Source: DATATV01 sp036268615 | GTDB taxonomy: Bacteria; Actinomycetota; Actinomycetes; Mycobacteriales; Pseudonocardiaceae | Reading direction: 5' to 3' | DNA length: 64,000 nucleotides | NCBI GenBank assembly: GCA_036268615.1 | Contig: DATATV010000120.1 | Location: forward strand, 36,899-100,898 | Part shown: in pieces, positions 43,485 through 50,977 of the stretch | How positions within the stretch are numbered: position 1 is the stretch's first letter | How the letters are laid out: each line of letters begins with the position of its first letter | Program-made: the position numbers and the translations under genes | Notes under the pieces: generated by a model | The model's input: the letters and a program-made list of their open reading frames with translations, nothing else | The model's database searches: none | Told to the model about the DNA's origin: nothing

Positions 43485-45218
43485 TCAGCTCTCGCCGGCG
43501 CTCGCCGCGGCCGTCTCCTTGTCGAGATCGGCGAGTTCGCGGGCGACCATGGCCTCGTGTTCGTCCGCGTCCTGCTTTGCCTTGCGTGGACTCCACCGGC
43601 CGGCCATCACCAGGATCAGCGGGAGGAAGACCGCCTCCCCACCGATACAGACCCACCACCAGTTCTGCCACTGCCCCGGAGTCGAGGCGGCCGCGTTCTG
43701 CACGGCCGGACCCTGCTCCTGCAACAGGGCGAGGTCGCCCTTGGGCACCTGGCCCGCCGCCTGCAACTGGGCGATCGCCGCGGTCGGGCTGATTCCCTGC
43801 GCCTGGGCGATTTCCCCGACGGCCTTGGCATCGGCGGCCGGATCGGCCGCGTTCGCGGCGAGCGCGGCCTGCGTCGCCGGGTCGATCGCGGCCAGCGTGC
43901 GCAGCTCCGGTGCGTACTTCGCGCTGAGCTGGGCGACCTGGCTGCCGTAGGTGACCAGCGGCGACATCGAGCTGACCACGAACGGAAGGGTCACGATGGA
44001 CAGCGCGACCACCGCGCGCACGATCCAGCCCCACACCGCCAGTCCGGTAGCGGTGAGCGCCGGGTTGCGCCGCTCGACGGTCTCGGTGAAGCTCGCCATC
44101 CACGGCCCGTAGGCGATGCCGAGGAAGACCGCCATGACGCTGATGATGATGACGAACGAGTAGTAGCCGGTGTGCGGGTGCGTGGCCCGCGAGGCGAAGA
44201 TGAACGTCATCACGATCGCGCCCACCGCGCCGATCACCATGAACGGTTTGCGCACCCGCAACTTGTCCGACAGCAGGCCGACCAGTACCAGCACGACCGC
44301 GTCGAACGCCCAGAACCAGTTGCCGATGCCGTTGGCCTGGCTGAGGGTGAAGCCGAACAGCGTGGTGAAGTAGACGGGGAAGAAGCCGACCGCCGTGTAG
44401 TAGATGATCAGGAAGACCGCGATCGCGAAGGCCGAGCCGATGACGTCCAGGTGCATCATCTGCCGCCACGGGTTGCGCAGGCTGGCCTTGACGTCGATAC
44501 CCTTCGCGCGGGCCTCGATCAGTGCCCGGTCGCGCATACTGACCATCAGCTGGTCGCGCAGGTTGGGTGACAGCTCGCGCAGGAAGACCAGCGCGATCGC
44601 GAAGACGACCAGGCCGACGATGCCGCAGATGACAAACTGGTCCTGCCACGCCGGCAGCGAGGCCAGCGTGTGGCTGCTCACCTCGGACAGCACCAGGCTG
44701 CCGACAACCGGGCCGAGCGTCCAGAAGCCCATCGCCGACGCGCGGCCCAGCTGCGGGGAGAAGTCCCGGACCAGGGCGGGCGTCGCGACCAGGATGATGC
44801 CCTCGACGAACGCGATCAGGCTGGTCAGAATCGCGAAGACGAGCACGTTGGGCGCGTTGGGAATGCCGAAGAGTACGAGCAGTGCGGTGATCGCCAACCC
44901 GTAGACGACCAGGTTCGCCCGGCCCCACCGGTCGGCCAAGCCGGCCACCAACGACGAGAACGCGCCGACCGCGTTGCCGATTGCCGTGATATAGACATAG
45001 TTGGTGAATGAGAGGTGGAACTGCGCGATGATCGACGGCGACACCGCGCTGGGGACGTACAACTCGTAGTAGAGCACGATCGTGGCCAACACCACGACCG
45101 CGAGGCAGACCATCCGCCTACCGGTTTGGGGATAGTGTTCGAGCCGCCGCTGCCACAGGAATCGGGTGAGGGCGCCGCCGCTCGGGGTGTCCATTGTGTC
45201 CGGCACGACTGCGGTCAT
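43485..45218 (-). CDS. MFS transporter with long C-terminal Ala/Gln-rich extramembrane segment
   Basis: 577-residue major facilitator. About 12 helices; motif A-like GLADRWGRANLVVYG, FLRELSPNLRDQ in the central loop, GLLSDKLRVRKPFMVIG. Between the last two helices is an unusual soluble stretch of about 100 residues rich in Ala and Gln (APELRTLAAIDPATQAALA, GISPTAAIAQLQAAGQVPKG). ATG 45218, eight bases after AAGGAGG. Divergent from a TetR gene with a perfect operator between them, so probably a regulated uptake or efflux system; substrate unknown. Confidence 0.88.
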   Translation of the reverse strand: MTAVVPDTMDTPSGGALTRFLWQRRLEHYPQTGRRMVCLAVVVLATIVLYYELYVPSAVSPSIIAQFHLSFTNYVYITAIGNAVGAFSSLVAGLADRWGRANLVVYGLAITALLVLFGIPNAPNVLVFAILTSLIAFVEGIILVATPALVRDFSPQLGRASAMGFWTLGPVVGSLVLSEVSSHTLASLPAWQDQFVICGIVGLVVFAIALVFLRELSPNLRDQLMVSMRDRALIEARAKGIDVKASLRNPWRQMMHLDVIGSAFAIAVFLIIYYTAVGFFPVYFTTLFGFTLSQANGIGNWFWAFDAVVLVLVGLLSDKLRVRKPFMVIGAVGAIVMTFIFASRATHPHTGYYSFVIIISVMAVFLGIAYGPWMASFTETVERRNPALTATGLAVWGWIVRAVVALSIVTLPFVVSSMSPLVTYGSQVAQLSAKYAPELRTLAAIDPATQAALAANAADPAADAKAVGEIAQAQGISPTAAIAQLQAAGQVPKGDLALLQEQGPAVQNAAASTPGQWQNWWWVCIGGEAVFLPLILVMAGRWSPRKAKQDADEHEAMVARELADLDKETAAASAGES

Positions 45219-45369
45219 CACGACCGCCTCCTTCGGGTTCACTTCGTTGAGAACTCGATTTGTCTGGCGCGACGGGGGCTCTCGTCGCCTGTTGTCTGGT
45301 GTCCCGGTGGTCGCCGGCCGCGCGGTTATGCTCCTCTGCAGGACCGGTGCGGAGCTGCAATACTGCAAA

Positions 45370-45385
45370 AGTACGCGTCCGTACT
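45370..45385. promoter_or_regulatory. AGTACG-N4-CGTACT operator
   Basis: Perfect 16-bp inverted repeat in the MFS/TetR divergent region, 17 bases before the TetR start. Placement fits autorepression and control of the MFS gene by the adjacent TetR protein. Confidence 0.6.
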
Positions 45386-45402
45386 CTAGGAGCGAGGGGA
45401 CC

Positions 45403-46083
45403 ATGAAGCAAGGGGGCTCACTGGCACGGACGCATAACGGACAGCCCGGGCTGCCCCGCGGCCGCTCCAGCCTGCCCGCCGATACCGTGCAAGCAGCCCA
45501 GCGCGACCGCCTGACCAGGGCAGTTGTCGCCGCGGCCGCTGAGCACGGGTACGCAAGGCTGACGATCGCCGATGTGGTCCAGCGAGCAAAAGTTTCTAGA
45601 GCGGCGTTCTATCTACACTTCACCGGCAAGGAGGATTGCTTCCTGGCCGCCTCGTTGGTCGGCCGCAGGCTGATGATCGCCCACATGGTCGCCGCAACGA
45701 GGGCACTGCCCCCCGACGCATCGGCTGAACTGTCGCTTCGCCTTGCCTGCCGGGCGTTCCTGCGCTTCCTGACCGACGAGCCCGAGTTCGCCCGGGTGTT
45801 CTATCTGGAACTACCCACCGCCGGACCGCTTGCCGTGGAACGGATCGACCAGGCCCAGCGCAGGTTCGCCCGACTCAACCAGGTCTGGCACCAGCGCGCG
45901 CTGCTTGAGCACCCCACCTGGCCGGCAGTACCGGAGGACGCCTACCGGGCCGCGGTCGGCGCCACCACCGAGTTGGTTCGCTCGGTTGTCCATAGTGGGC
46001 AGATGGGGGCCCTGCCGGACCTTGAGGACACCTTGGTGGCTTTGCACCTGGCCGTGCTGGCCGGTCAACCGTGGGCGGCGTAG
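45403..46083 (+). CDS. TetR family regulator of the divergent MFS gene
   Basis: 226-residue TetR protein: HTH residues about 40-82 (VVAAAAEHGYARLTIADVVQ; KVSRAAFYLHFTGKEDCFLA) and a helical ligand domain. ATG 45403 follows GAGGGGA; the frame is open further upstream but a start there would cover the operator. Divergent to the MFS gene, hence a local repressor (inference). Confidence 0.9.
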   Translation: MKQGGSLARTHNGQPGLPRGRSSLPADTVQAAQRDRLTRAVVAAAAEHGYARLTIADVVQRAKVSRAAFYLHFTGKEDCFLAASLVGRRLMIAHMVAATRALPPDASAELSLRLACRAFLRFLTDEPEFARVFYLELPTAGPLAVERIDQAQRRFARLNQVWHQRALLEHPTWPAVPEDAYRAAVGATTELVRSVVHSGQMGALPDLEDTLVALHLAVLAGQPWAA

Positions 46084-46099
46084 CGACCGTACCCGGGAC

Positions 46100-46146
46100 G
46101 GGGTCGCTTCGCTCCTGGTCCTGGAGCGTCGTCGCGGCGACAGGGC
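46100..46146 (-). repeat. full copy of dispersed repeat
   Basis: Minus-strand copy: read in reverse it is GGCCCTGTCGCCGCGACGA, CGCTCCAGGACCAGGAGCG, AAGCGACCC. It fills the gap between the convergent TetR (stop 46083) and isoamylase-domain (stop 46150) genes. Confidence 0.75.
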
Positions 46147-46149
46147 CAG

Positions 46150-46428
46150 TCAGACGCTGAACACCCCGCCGCGCTCGTCGTGCCGGTGAGCGTGCGGATC
46201 GTCGAACCACAGCCCGTCCGGCCCGAGGTAACGGAAACAGAGCGTGGTGCCCGGCGTGACCTCGACCGACGTCGAGCGGGTTCCGTTGGAGCGCTTGAGC
46301 AATTCGTGTGTGCCTGGCTGCCACTCGTTGAAGTCGCCGACGACGCTGATGCGGCCGGCCGGTTGTTCGGCGGGCAGCACGAAGGTCACTTTGACGGCCT
46401 GGTTCTTGCCACGGCTGGTACGGATCAA
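46150..46428 (-). CDS. isoamylase N-terminal/glycogen-binding (CBM48-like) domain protein
   Basis: 92-residue single domain: KVTFVLPAEQPAGRISVVGD, FNEWQPGTHELLKRSNGTRS, FRYLGPDGLWFDDPHAHRHD. The GDFNEW motif marks the early-set domain of glycogen-branching enzymes and AMPK-beta. Stand-alone copies are frequent in actinobacteria and may bind glycogen or maltooligosaccharides. Start chosen at TTG 46428 because family members begin there (IRTSRG...); the frame is open to 46578 but has no family match upstream. Confidence 0.8.
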   Translation of the reverse strand: MIRTSRGKNQAVKVTFVLPAEQPAGRISVVGDFNEWQPGTHELLKRSNGTRSTSVEVTPGTTLCFRYLGPDGLWFDDPHAHRHDERGGVFSV

Positions 46429-46745
46429 CTCAGCATTCCCTTTCCACTTGCCGGGTTGGCGACGATGATCGCAGAATCGTGGACCGCTCGTCGGGACCGT
46501 GAGCCGGGCCGCCGGGCGTCGATGACCGCCGGTATCGACCGCCGATCGATGGGTGGTCCCCTGATCGGGTTCGATCACCGGGTTCGACCCCGGTCCGCGA
46601 TCGGCACACCAGGAACCCGGTGCCGAACCGGCCGTGCCATGGCCCGGACCGGTAAGGGTGAGGAGATCTCCGCGACCGGCGAGCCGACCCCGACCGCGAC
46701 CCCACCGCGACCACCGGCAGCGCGACCTGCCGGGACAGGTTTCGG
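46429..46745. other. intergenic region upstream of isoamylase-domain gene
   Basis: No gene supported in 317 bases between the kynureninase stop and the small domain protein. It contains a 6-bp stem with hexaloop, ACCGGG-TTCGAC-CCCGGT (46578-46595), which looks like a tRNA T-arm but has no matching tRNA body, and several GC-rich partial dyads. Confidence 0.55.
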
Positions 46746-47972
46746 TCAGCCGATGTTCGGCTGGACCTGATAGCGGGCCGCCTGATAGGAGCGGGTGTCG
46801 AGCACCGACCGCAGCACCCGCACCGCCGTGTGAATGTCCACATGTGACACGTAAAGACCGTTGAAGCCGAAGCGAAGCAGGTTCGGCGGGCGCACATCGC
46901 CGATGACGTGGCGCTCGATCAGCGCGGCCATGATCGGCCGCGCGTCCGGATGCCGCACGGTGACCTGGCTGCCGCGGCGCTCGGCCGCGCGCGGGGTGAT
47001 CACGTCGAAACCGTGCTCGTCAAGGCAGGCCAGGAAGAACTCGCCCAGCGACACGTTCTTCACCCGCACGTCAGCCACCGTGACCCCGTCGAACGCGTCC
47101 AGTGCGGCGTCGAGGGCGGCCAGCGAGAGCAGGTGCGGCGTGCCGACCCGGGCGCGGGCGATGCCGGCCGCCGGCTGGTACTCGGTCCGCATCCCGAACG
47201 GCTCGGCGTGGCCGTTCCAGCCGGTCAGCGGCGGCCGGAAGTCGGCCTGGTGCCGCTCGGCCACGTAGCTGAACGCGGGTGAACCCGGTCCGCCGGAGAG
47301 GAACTTGTACGTGCAGCCGACGGCGATGTCCACGCCGTCCGCGTCGAGCGCCAGGGGCACGGCCCCCACCGCGTGGCACAGGTCCCACACCACGACCGCG
47401 CCCGCCGCGTGTGCCGCGGCCGTCACGCCCGGCACGTCCCACAGTTCGCCGGTCCGGTAGTCCACGGCGCCGGCGAACACCACCGCCACCTGCTCGCCCT
47501 CGGTCCGCAGTGTCTCGGCGAACTCCGGCACCGCACACCGGCGAATGGTCAGCCCGAGCAGCGACGCGACCGACGCGGCCAGATAGCTGTCGGTGGGAAA
47601 GCTCCCGTCGTCGACAAGCAGCAGCGGCCGGCCTGCCCGCAGCCGGGCGGCGGCGGCCAGCGCGTTGAAGATCTGCACCGAGGTCGACTCGCCGACGACC
47701 ACCTGGCCGGGCCCGGCGCCGAGCAGCCGGGCGATCCGGTCGCCGACCCGCAGCGGCGCGTCCCACCAGCCGTCCTGGTGCCACGCCCGGACCAGGTGTG
47801 CGCCCCACTGGTCGACAGCGGCTCGGCGCAGCGCCTCGGGCACACCGACCGGCAGCGCGCCCAGCGAGTTGCCGTCCAGGTAGACCACGCCCTCGGGCAG
47901 TGCGAACCGCGCGCGCGTCGACGCGAGTGGATCGGCCTGGTCGAGTCGTTGCGCCGCCGCGCGATCGGGCAT
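46746..47972 (-). CDS. kynU: kynureninase
   Basis: 408-residue PLP enzyme of the aminotransferase class V fold, cleaving kynurenine or 3-hydroxykynurenine to (hydroxy)anthranilate and alanine. Seen: VVYLDGNSLGALP near 28, VVWDLCHAVGAVPL (PLP Asp), CTYKFLSGGPGSPAF with Schiff-base Lys near 229, FNGLYVSHVDIHTAVRVL at the end. ATG 47972 follows GGAGGTGG. No tryptophan dioxygenase or formamidase is nearby, so it may feed a pathway encoded elsewhere. Confidence 0.93.
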   Translation of the reverse strand: MPDRAAAQRLDQADPLASTRARFALPEGVVYLDGNSLGALPVGVPEALRRAAVDQWGAHLVRAWHQDGWWDAPLRVGDRIARLLGAGPGQVVVGESTSVQIFNALAAAARLRAGRPLLLVDDGSFPTDSYLAASVASLLGLTIRRCAVPEFAETLRTEGEQVAVVFAGAVDYRTGELWDVPGVTAAAHAAGAVVVWDLCHAVGAVPLALDADGVDIAVGCTYKFLSGGPGSPAFSYVAERHQADFRPPLTGWNGHAEPFGMRTEYQPAAGIARARVGTPHLLSLAALDAALDAFDGVTVADVRVKNVSLGEFFLACLDEHGFDVITPRAAERRGSQVTVRHPDARPIMAALIERHVIGDVRPPNLLRFGFNGLYVSHVDIHTAVRVLRSVLDTRSYQAARYQVQPNIG

Positions 47973-48066
47973 CGGTGCCACCTCCGAAATGTCCCTGGTG
48001 GGCGTCGACGATAGGCCGAGGTCCCTCGGATGCCACCGATTTCCGGGCGGGTTGGATGATGTCGTC

Positions 48067-48600
48067 ATGGGAGTCGACACAACCCCGGCCGGACCCCGCC
48101 GGATGCCGGTGCATCCGATGCTGGTGCACGTCCCGATCGGCTGCTGGCTGGTCGGCCTCGTGTTCGATATCGCGTCGCACGTGGTTGCCGGCCCCGGCTT
48201 CCTGACCCGTGGCTCGACCTGGCTGATCGCGATCGGCCTGATCACCGCGGTGATCGCCGGTCTGGTCGGGCTGTTCGACGCGATGCCCATCCCGCCGGGC
48301 ACGCCGGCCAACCGGGCCGCGGTGATCCACCTGAGCCTGGCCACCCTCGCCGCGTTGATCGCCGCGACCAACCTGGTCCTGCGCCTGGGTGGCCGGGACG
48401 ACCTGCCCGTGCCGCCCGGCGAACTGGCCCTGTCCGTGGCGACCGCGGTGGTGCTGGTCGTCGCGGGCTACTACGGCGCGCTGGTCGCGCACCGCTACGG
48501 CGTCGGGGTGACCGGCGGGCCGCAACCGCGGGCCGAACCGACCCCGCCGGCCTGCGGTGACGCCGGTCCCGAGGTGCACTGGGTTCGTCCGCAGCGCTAA
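48067..48600 (+). CDS. DUF2231 membrane protein
   Basis: 177-residue protein with four membrane helices and the conserved VHPMLVHVPIGCWLVGLVFD start typical of DUF2231; the two His are family hallmarks and may bind heme or metal. Function unknown. ATG 48067 (MGVDTTP) with a weak ribosome site. Divergent from kynureninase and 43 bases before the acetyltransferase start. Confidence 0.85.
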   Translation: MGVDTTPAGPRRMPVHPMLVHVPIGCWLVGLVFDIASHVVAGPGFLTRGSTWLIAIGLITAVIAGLVGLFDAMPIPPGTPANRAAVIHLSLATLAALIAATNLVLRLGGRDDLPVPPGELALSVATAVVLVVAGYYGALVAHRYGVGVTGGPQPRAEPTPPACGDAGPEVHWVRPQR

Positions 48601-48643
48601 ATCGGTTGGCGCCCACCGCGTCGACCACCGACCATTGGTCGGC

Positions 48644-49288
48644 ATGGCGGACTTTCCGGACCCCTGGCCGTTGCGGCACCTGGTGTTGCGCACCCCCCGG
48701 CTCGAACTGCGTCCCGACGACGACGCGGGCCTGCTCGAACTCGTCGACGAGGCGCAGCACGGCGTGCACCCGCCCGACGAGATGCCCTTCAACGTGCCGT
48801 GGACCGATGCGGCCCCGGCCGAGCTCGGCCCGAACACGCTCGCGTTCTACTGGAGCCAGCGGGTTTCGCTGCGGGCCGGCAGCTGGGGTGTCAACTTCCT
48901 GGTGCGACTGGACGGCCGGGTGATCGGCAACCAGGGGTTGTCCGGCACGCGGTTGGCGCTGACCCGGGAGGTGTCCACCGGTTCCTGGATCGGCCTGCGG
49001 CACCAGGGCAAGGGCATCGGTACCGAGATGCGCGCGGCCGTGCTGATGTTCGCCTTCGACCACCTCGGCGCGCTGCGCGCCCGCTCGGCGGCGGCCGAGG
49101 AGAACCTGCGCTCGCGTGGGGTGAGCCGGCGGCTGGGTTACGTCGAGGACGGCTCGGAGACCGTGGTGGTCCGCGACCGGGCCACCACGCACGTGCGGCT
49201 GGTGCTCGCCGCCGAGAAGTTCGCCCGCCCCGACTGGGAGTTGACGGTGTCCGGTCTCGACGGCTGCCGGTCACTGCTGGTCACCTGA
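48644..49288 (+). CDS. GNAT family N-acetyltransferase
   Basis: 214-residue GNAT protein of the RimJ/RimL type: LVLRTPRLELRPDDDAGLLE at the start, then acetyl-CoA-binding IGLRHQGKGIGTEMRAAVL near 130 and SRRLGYVEDGSE. Acetylates a protein N-terminus or small amine; target unknown. ATG 48644 (MADFPDPWPL). Confidence 0.9.
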   Translation: MADFPDPWPLRHLVLRTPRLELRPDDDAGLLELVDEAQHGVHPPDEMPFNVPWTDAAPAELGPNTLAFYWSQRVSLRAGSWGVNFLVRLDGRVIGNQGLSGTRLALTREVSTGSWIGLRHQGKGIGTEMRAAVLMFAFDHLGALRARSAAAEENLRSRGVSRRLGYVEDGSETVVVRDRATTHVRLVLAAEKFARPDWELTVSGLDGCRSLLVT

Positions 49289-49325
49289 CCGCCTGCTGAT
49301 GTTCATCTTCCACCGGTTGTCGGAT

Positions 49326-49372
49326 CAACCCACGGATCTCGGCTAGGGTCCGGAAGGTCGAACCGTGGGTTG
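49326..49372. promoter_or_regulatory. 10-bp inverted repeat around phosphatase promoter
   Basis: CAACCCACGG (49326-49335) and its exact complement CCGTGGGTTG (49363-49372) flank a TAGGGT -10-like hexamer (49344-49349) upstream of the phosphatase gene. Possible operator pair or leader structure; no regulator assigned. Confidence 0.35.
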
Positions 49373-49394
49373 GTTGTCCCGGAAGGAGCTGATG

Positions 49395-50183
49395 GTGAAC
49401 TTTCGCCACATTCGGACCGCAGGCGTCTTACGGACCGCCGCTGTCGCCGCGACCGCGGCGGTGCTCGCCGGTGGCGCGACCGCGCTGGCCGCGCAGCCGG
49501 CCACGCCGAGCGCAGGCCCGACCGGTCAACCGCCCAATGTCACCCTGGTCGAGCAGCAGGTCGAGGCGTACTACGGCGGCACGGTGGACGCGTCCGGCCA
49601 CCATCACGCCTCCGCCGACAGCGCGTGGGGGCGGCAGGTGGCGGCGGCGATCGCCGGCGGCCGGCGCTACCTCGACCAGCGGTTGCGTCAGCATCCGCAC
49701 AACCCGGCCATCGTGCTGGACGTGGACGACACGTCCGAGGTGACCTACGGCTGGGAGGTGGACAGCCAGTTCGCCTACAACGCGGCGAGCAACGAGCAGG
49801 CCATCGACGCGGACGCCTTCCCGGCCATCCAGCCGACCCTGGAGTTGGCCCAGTGGGCCGCCGCGCACGGTGTCACGGTGTTCTTCGTGACGGGCCGGCC
49901 GGAGCACCAGCGGGCGGCGACGCTGACCGACCTGGTCACCGACGACCACTACCCGCAGCCCGCGGCGCTGTTCCTGAAGGCCGAGGCCGGCACACCGCCG
50001 CCGGCCTACCTGAGCTGCGGCACCACCTGCACCACCGACCAGTACAAGTCGCAGACCCGGGCACACCTCCAGGCCGAGGGCTACGACATCGTGCTCAACG
50101 TCGGCGACCAGGACAGCGACCTGTCCCTCGGCCACGAGGACCACGCGGTGAAACTGCCCAACCCGATGTACTTCCTGCCCTGA
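49395..50183 (+). CDS. secreted HAD-family acid phosphatase
   Basis: 262-residue phosphatase of the plant acid phosphatase/class B-like HAD group. Signal peptide about residues 1-34 (GVLRTAAVAATAAVLAGGAT). HAD motif I is IVLDVDDTSEVTYG (two catalytic Asp) near 108, motif II FFVTGRPEHQR near 165, motif IV NVGDQDSDL near 237. GTG 49395 chosen because GGAAGGAG lies six bases upstream; the ATG at 49392 is too close. Probably hydrolyses phosphomonoesters outside the cell. Confidence 0.92.
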   Translation: MNFRHIRTAGVLRTAAVAATAAVLAGGATALAAQPATPSAGPTGQPPNVTLVEQQVEAYYGGTVDASGHHHASADSAWGRQVAAAIAGGRRYLDQRLRQHPHNPAIVLDVDDTSEVTYGWEVDSQFAYNAASNEQAIDADAFPAIQPTLELAQWAAAHGVTVFFVTGRPEHQRAATLTDLVTDDHYPQPAALFLKAEAGTPPPAYLSCGTTCTTDQYKSQTRAHLQAEGYDIVLNVGDQDSDLSLGHEDHAVKLPNPMYFLP

Positions 50184-50190
50184 CCGCAGC

Positions 50191-50224
50191 GGCCGGTGCG
50201 GACGCGCAGGCGTCCGCACCGGCC
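50191..50224. terminator. bidirectional hairpin
   Basis: Perfect 15-bp stem GGCCGGTGCGGACGC / GCGTCCGCACCGGCC with GCAG loop, lying between the convergent phosphatase (stop 50183) and sdhB (stop 50231). Confidence 0.85.
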
Positions 50225-50230
50225 CGCCGG

Positions 50231-50977
50231 TCACCGGCGCGGGGCGCGCGAGGCGTGCAGGAACTCCCGGTTCAGGTTGGCGATGCTGGCGAACGGAATG
50301 CCCTTCGGGCAGGACGCGACGCACTCGCCGCTGTTGGTGCAGCCGCCGAAACCCTCGTCGTCCATCGTCTCGATCATGTCCAGCACCCGCTGTTCGCGCT
50401 CCGGCTGGCCCTGCGGCAGCAGGTTGAGGTGGGTGACCTTCGCCGAGGTGAACAGCGTGGCCGACCCGTTCGGGCAGGCCGCGACGCAGGCGCCGCAACC
50501 GATGCAGGTGGCGTTGTCGAACGCCTCGTCCGCGGCCGGCTTGGGCACCGGAGTGGAGTGCGCCTCGGGCGCGCTGCCGGTCGGGGCGGTGATGTAGCCA
50601 CCGGACTGGATGATCCGGTCGAACGCCGACCGGTCCACCACGAGGTCCTTGATGATCGGGAAAGCCTTGGCCCGCCACGGTTCCACGTCGACAACGTCAC
50701 CGTCGTGGAAGGCCCGCATGTGCAGCTGGCAGGTGGTGGTCTGCTCGGGCCCGTGTGCCCGGCCGTTGATCACCACCCCGCAGGAACCGCAGATGCCCTC
50801 ACGGCAGTCGTGGTCGAAGGCCACCGGCTGCTCGCCGCGCAGGATGAGCTGCTCGTTGAGCACGTCGAGCATCTCCAGGAACGACATGTCCGTGCTGATG
50901 TTGTCGACCGGGTACTCGACCATCCGGCCGGGAGCGTCCGGGCCGGCCTGACGCCAGATGCGAACGGTGAGCTTCAC
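50231..50977 (-). CDS. sdhB: succinate dehydrogenase iron-sulfur subunit
   Basis: 248-residue SdhB/FrdB subunit on the cytoplasmic face. Cys-rich [2Fe-2S] site HDCREGICGSCGVVING near 55-70, with TTTCQLH; C-terminal ferredoxin-like clusters CIGCGACVAACPNG near 150 and CTNSGECVASCPKGIPF near 214. Passes electrons from SdhA flavin to the membrane anchor. GTG 50977 overlaps the sdhA stop by 4 bases. Confidence 0.96.
   Translation of the reverse strand: MKLTVRIWRQAGPDAPGRMVEYPVDNISTDMSFLEMLDVLNEQLILRGEQPVAFDHDCREGICGSCGVVINGRAHGPEQTTTCQLHMRAFHDGDVVDVEPWRAKAFPIIKDLVVDRSAFDRIIQSGGYITAPTGSAPEAHSTPVPKPAADEAFDNATCIGCGACVAACPNGSATLFTSAKVTHLNLLPQGQPEREQRVLDMIETMDDEGFGGCTNSGECVASCPKGIPFASIANLNREFLHASRAPRR

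Noticed and set aside
45346..45373. Short repeat TGCAATACTGCA near the TetR start
   Set aside because: Too short and only a partial direct repeat; the AGTACG dyad next to it is a better operator.
46578..46614. tRNA-like T-arm (GGTTCGA) with a nearby CCA
   Set aside because: Stem is 6 bp with a 6-base loop rather than 5 bp with 7, and no acceptor, D or anticodon arm can be built upstream.
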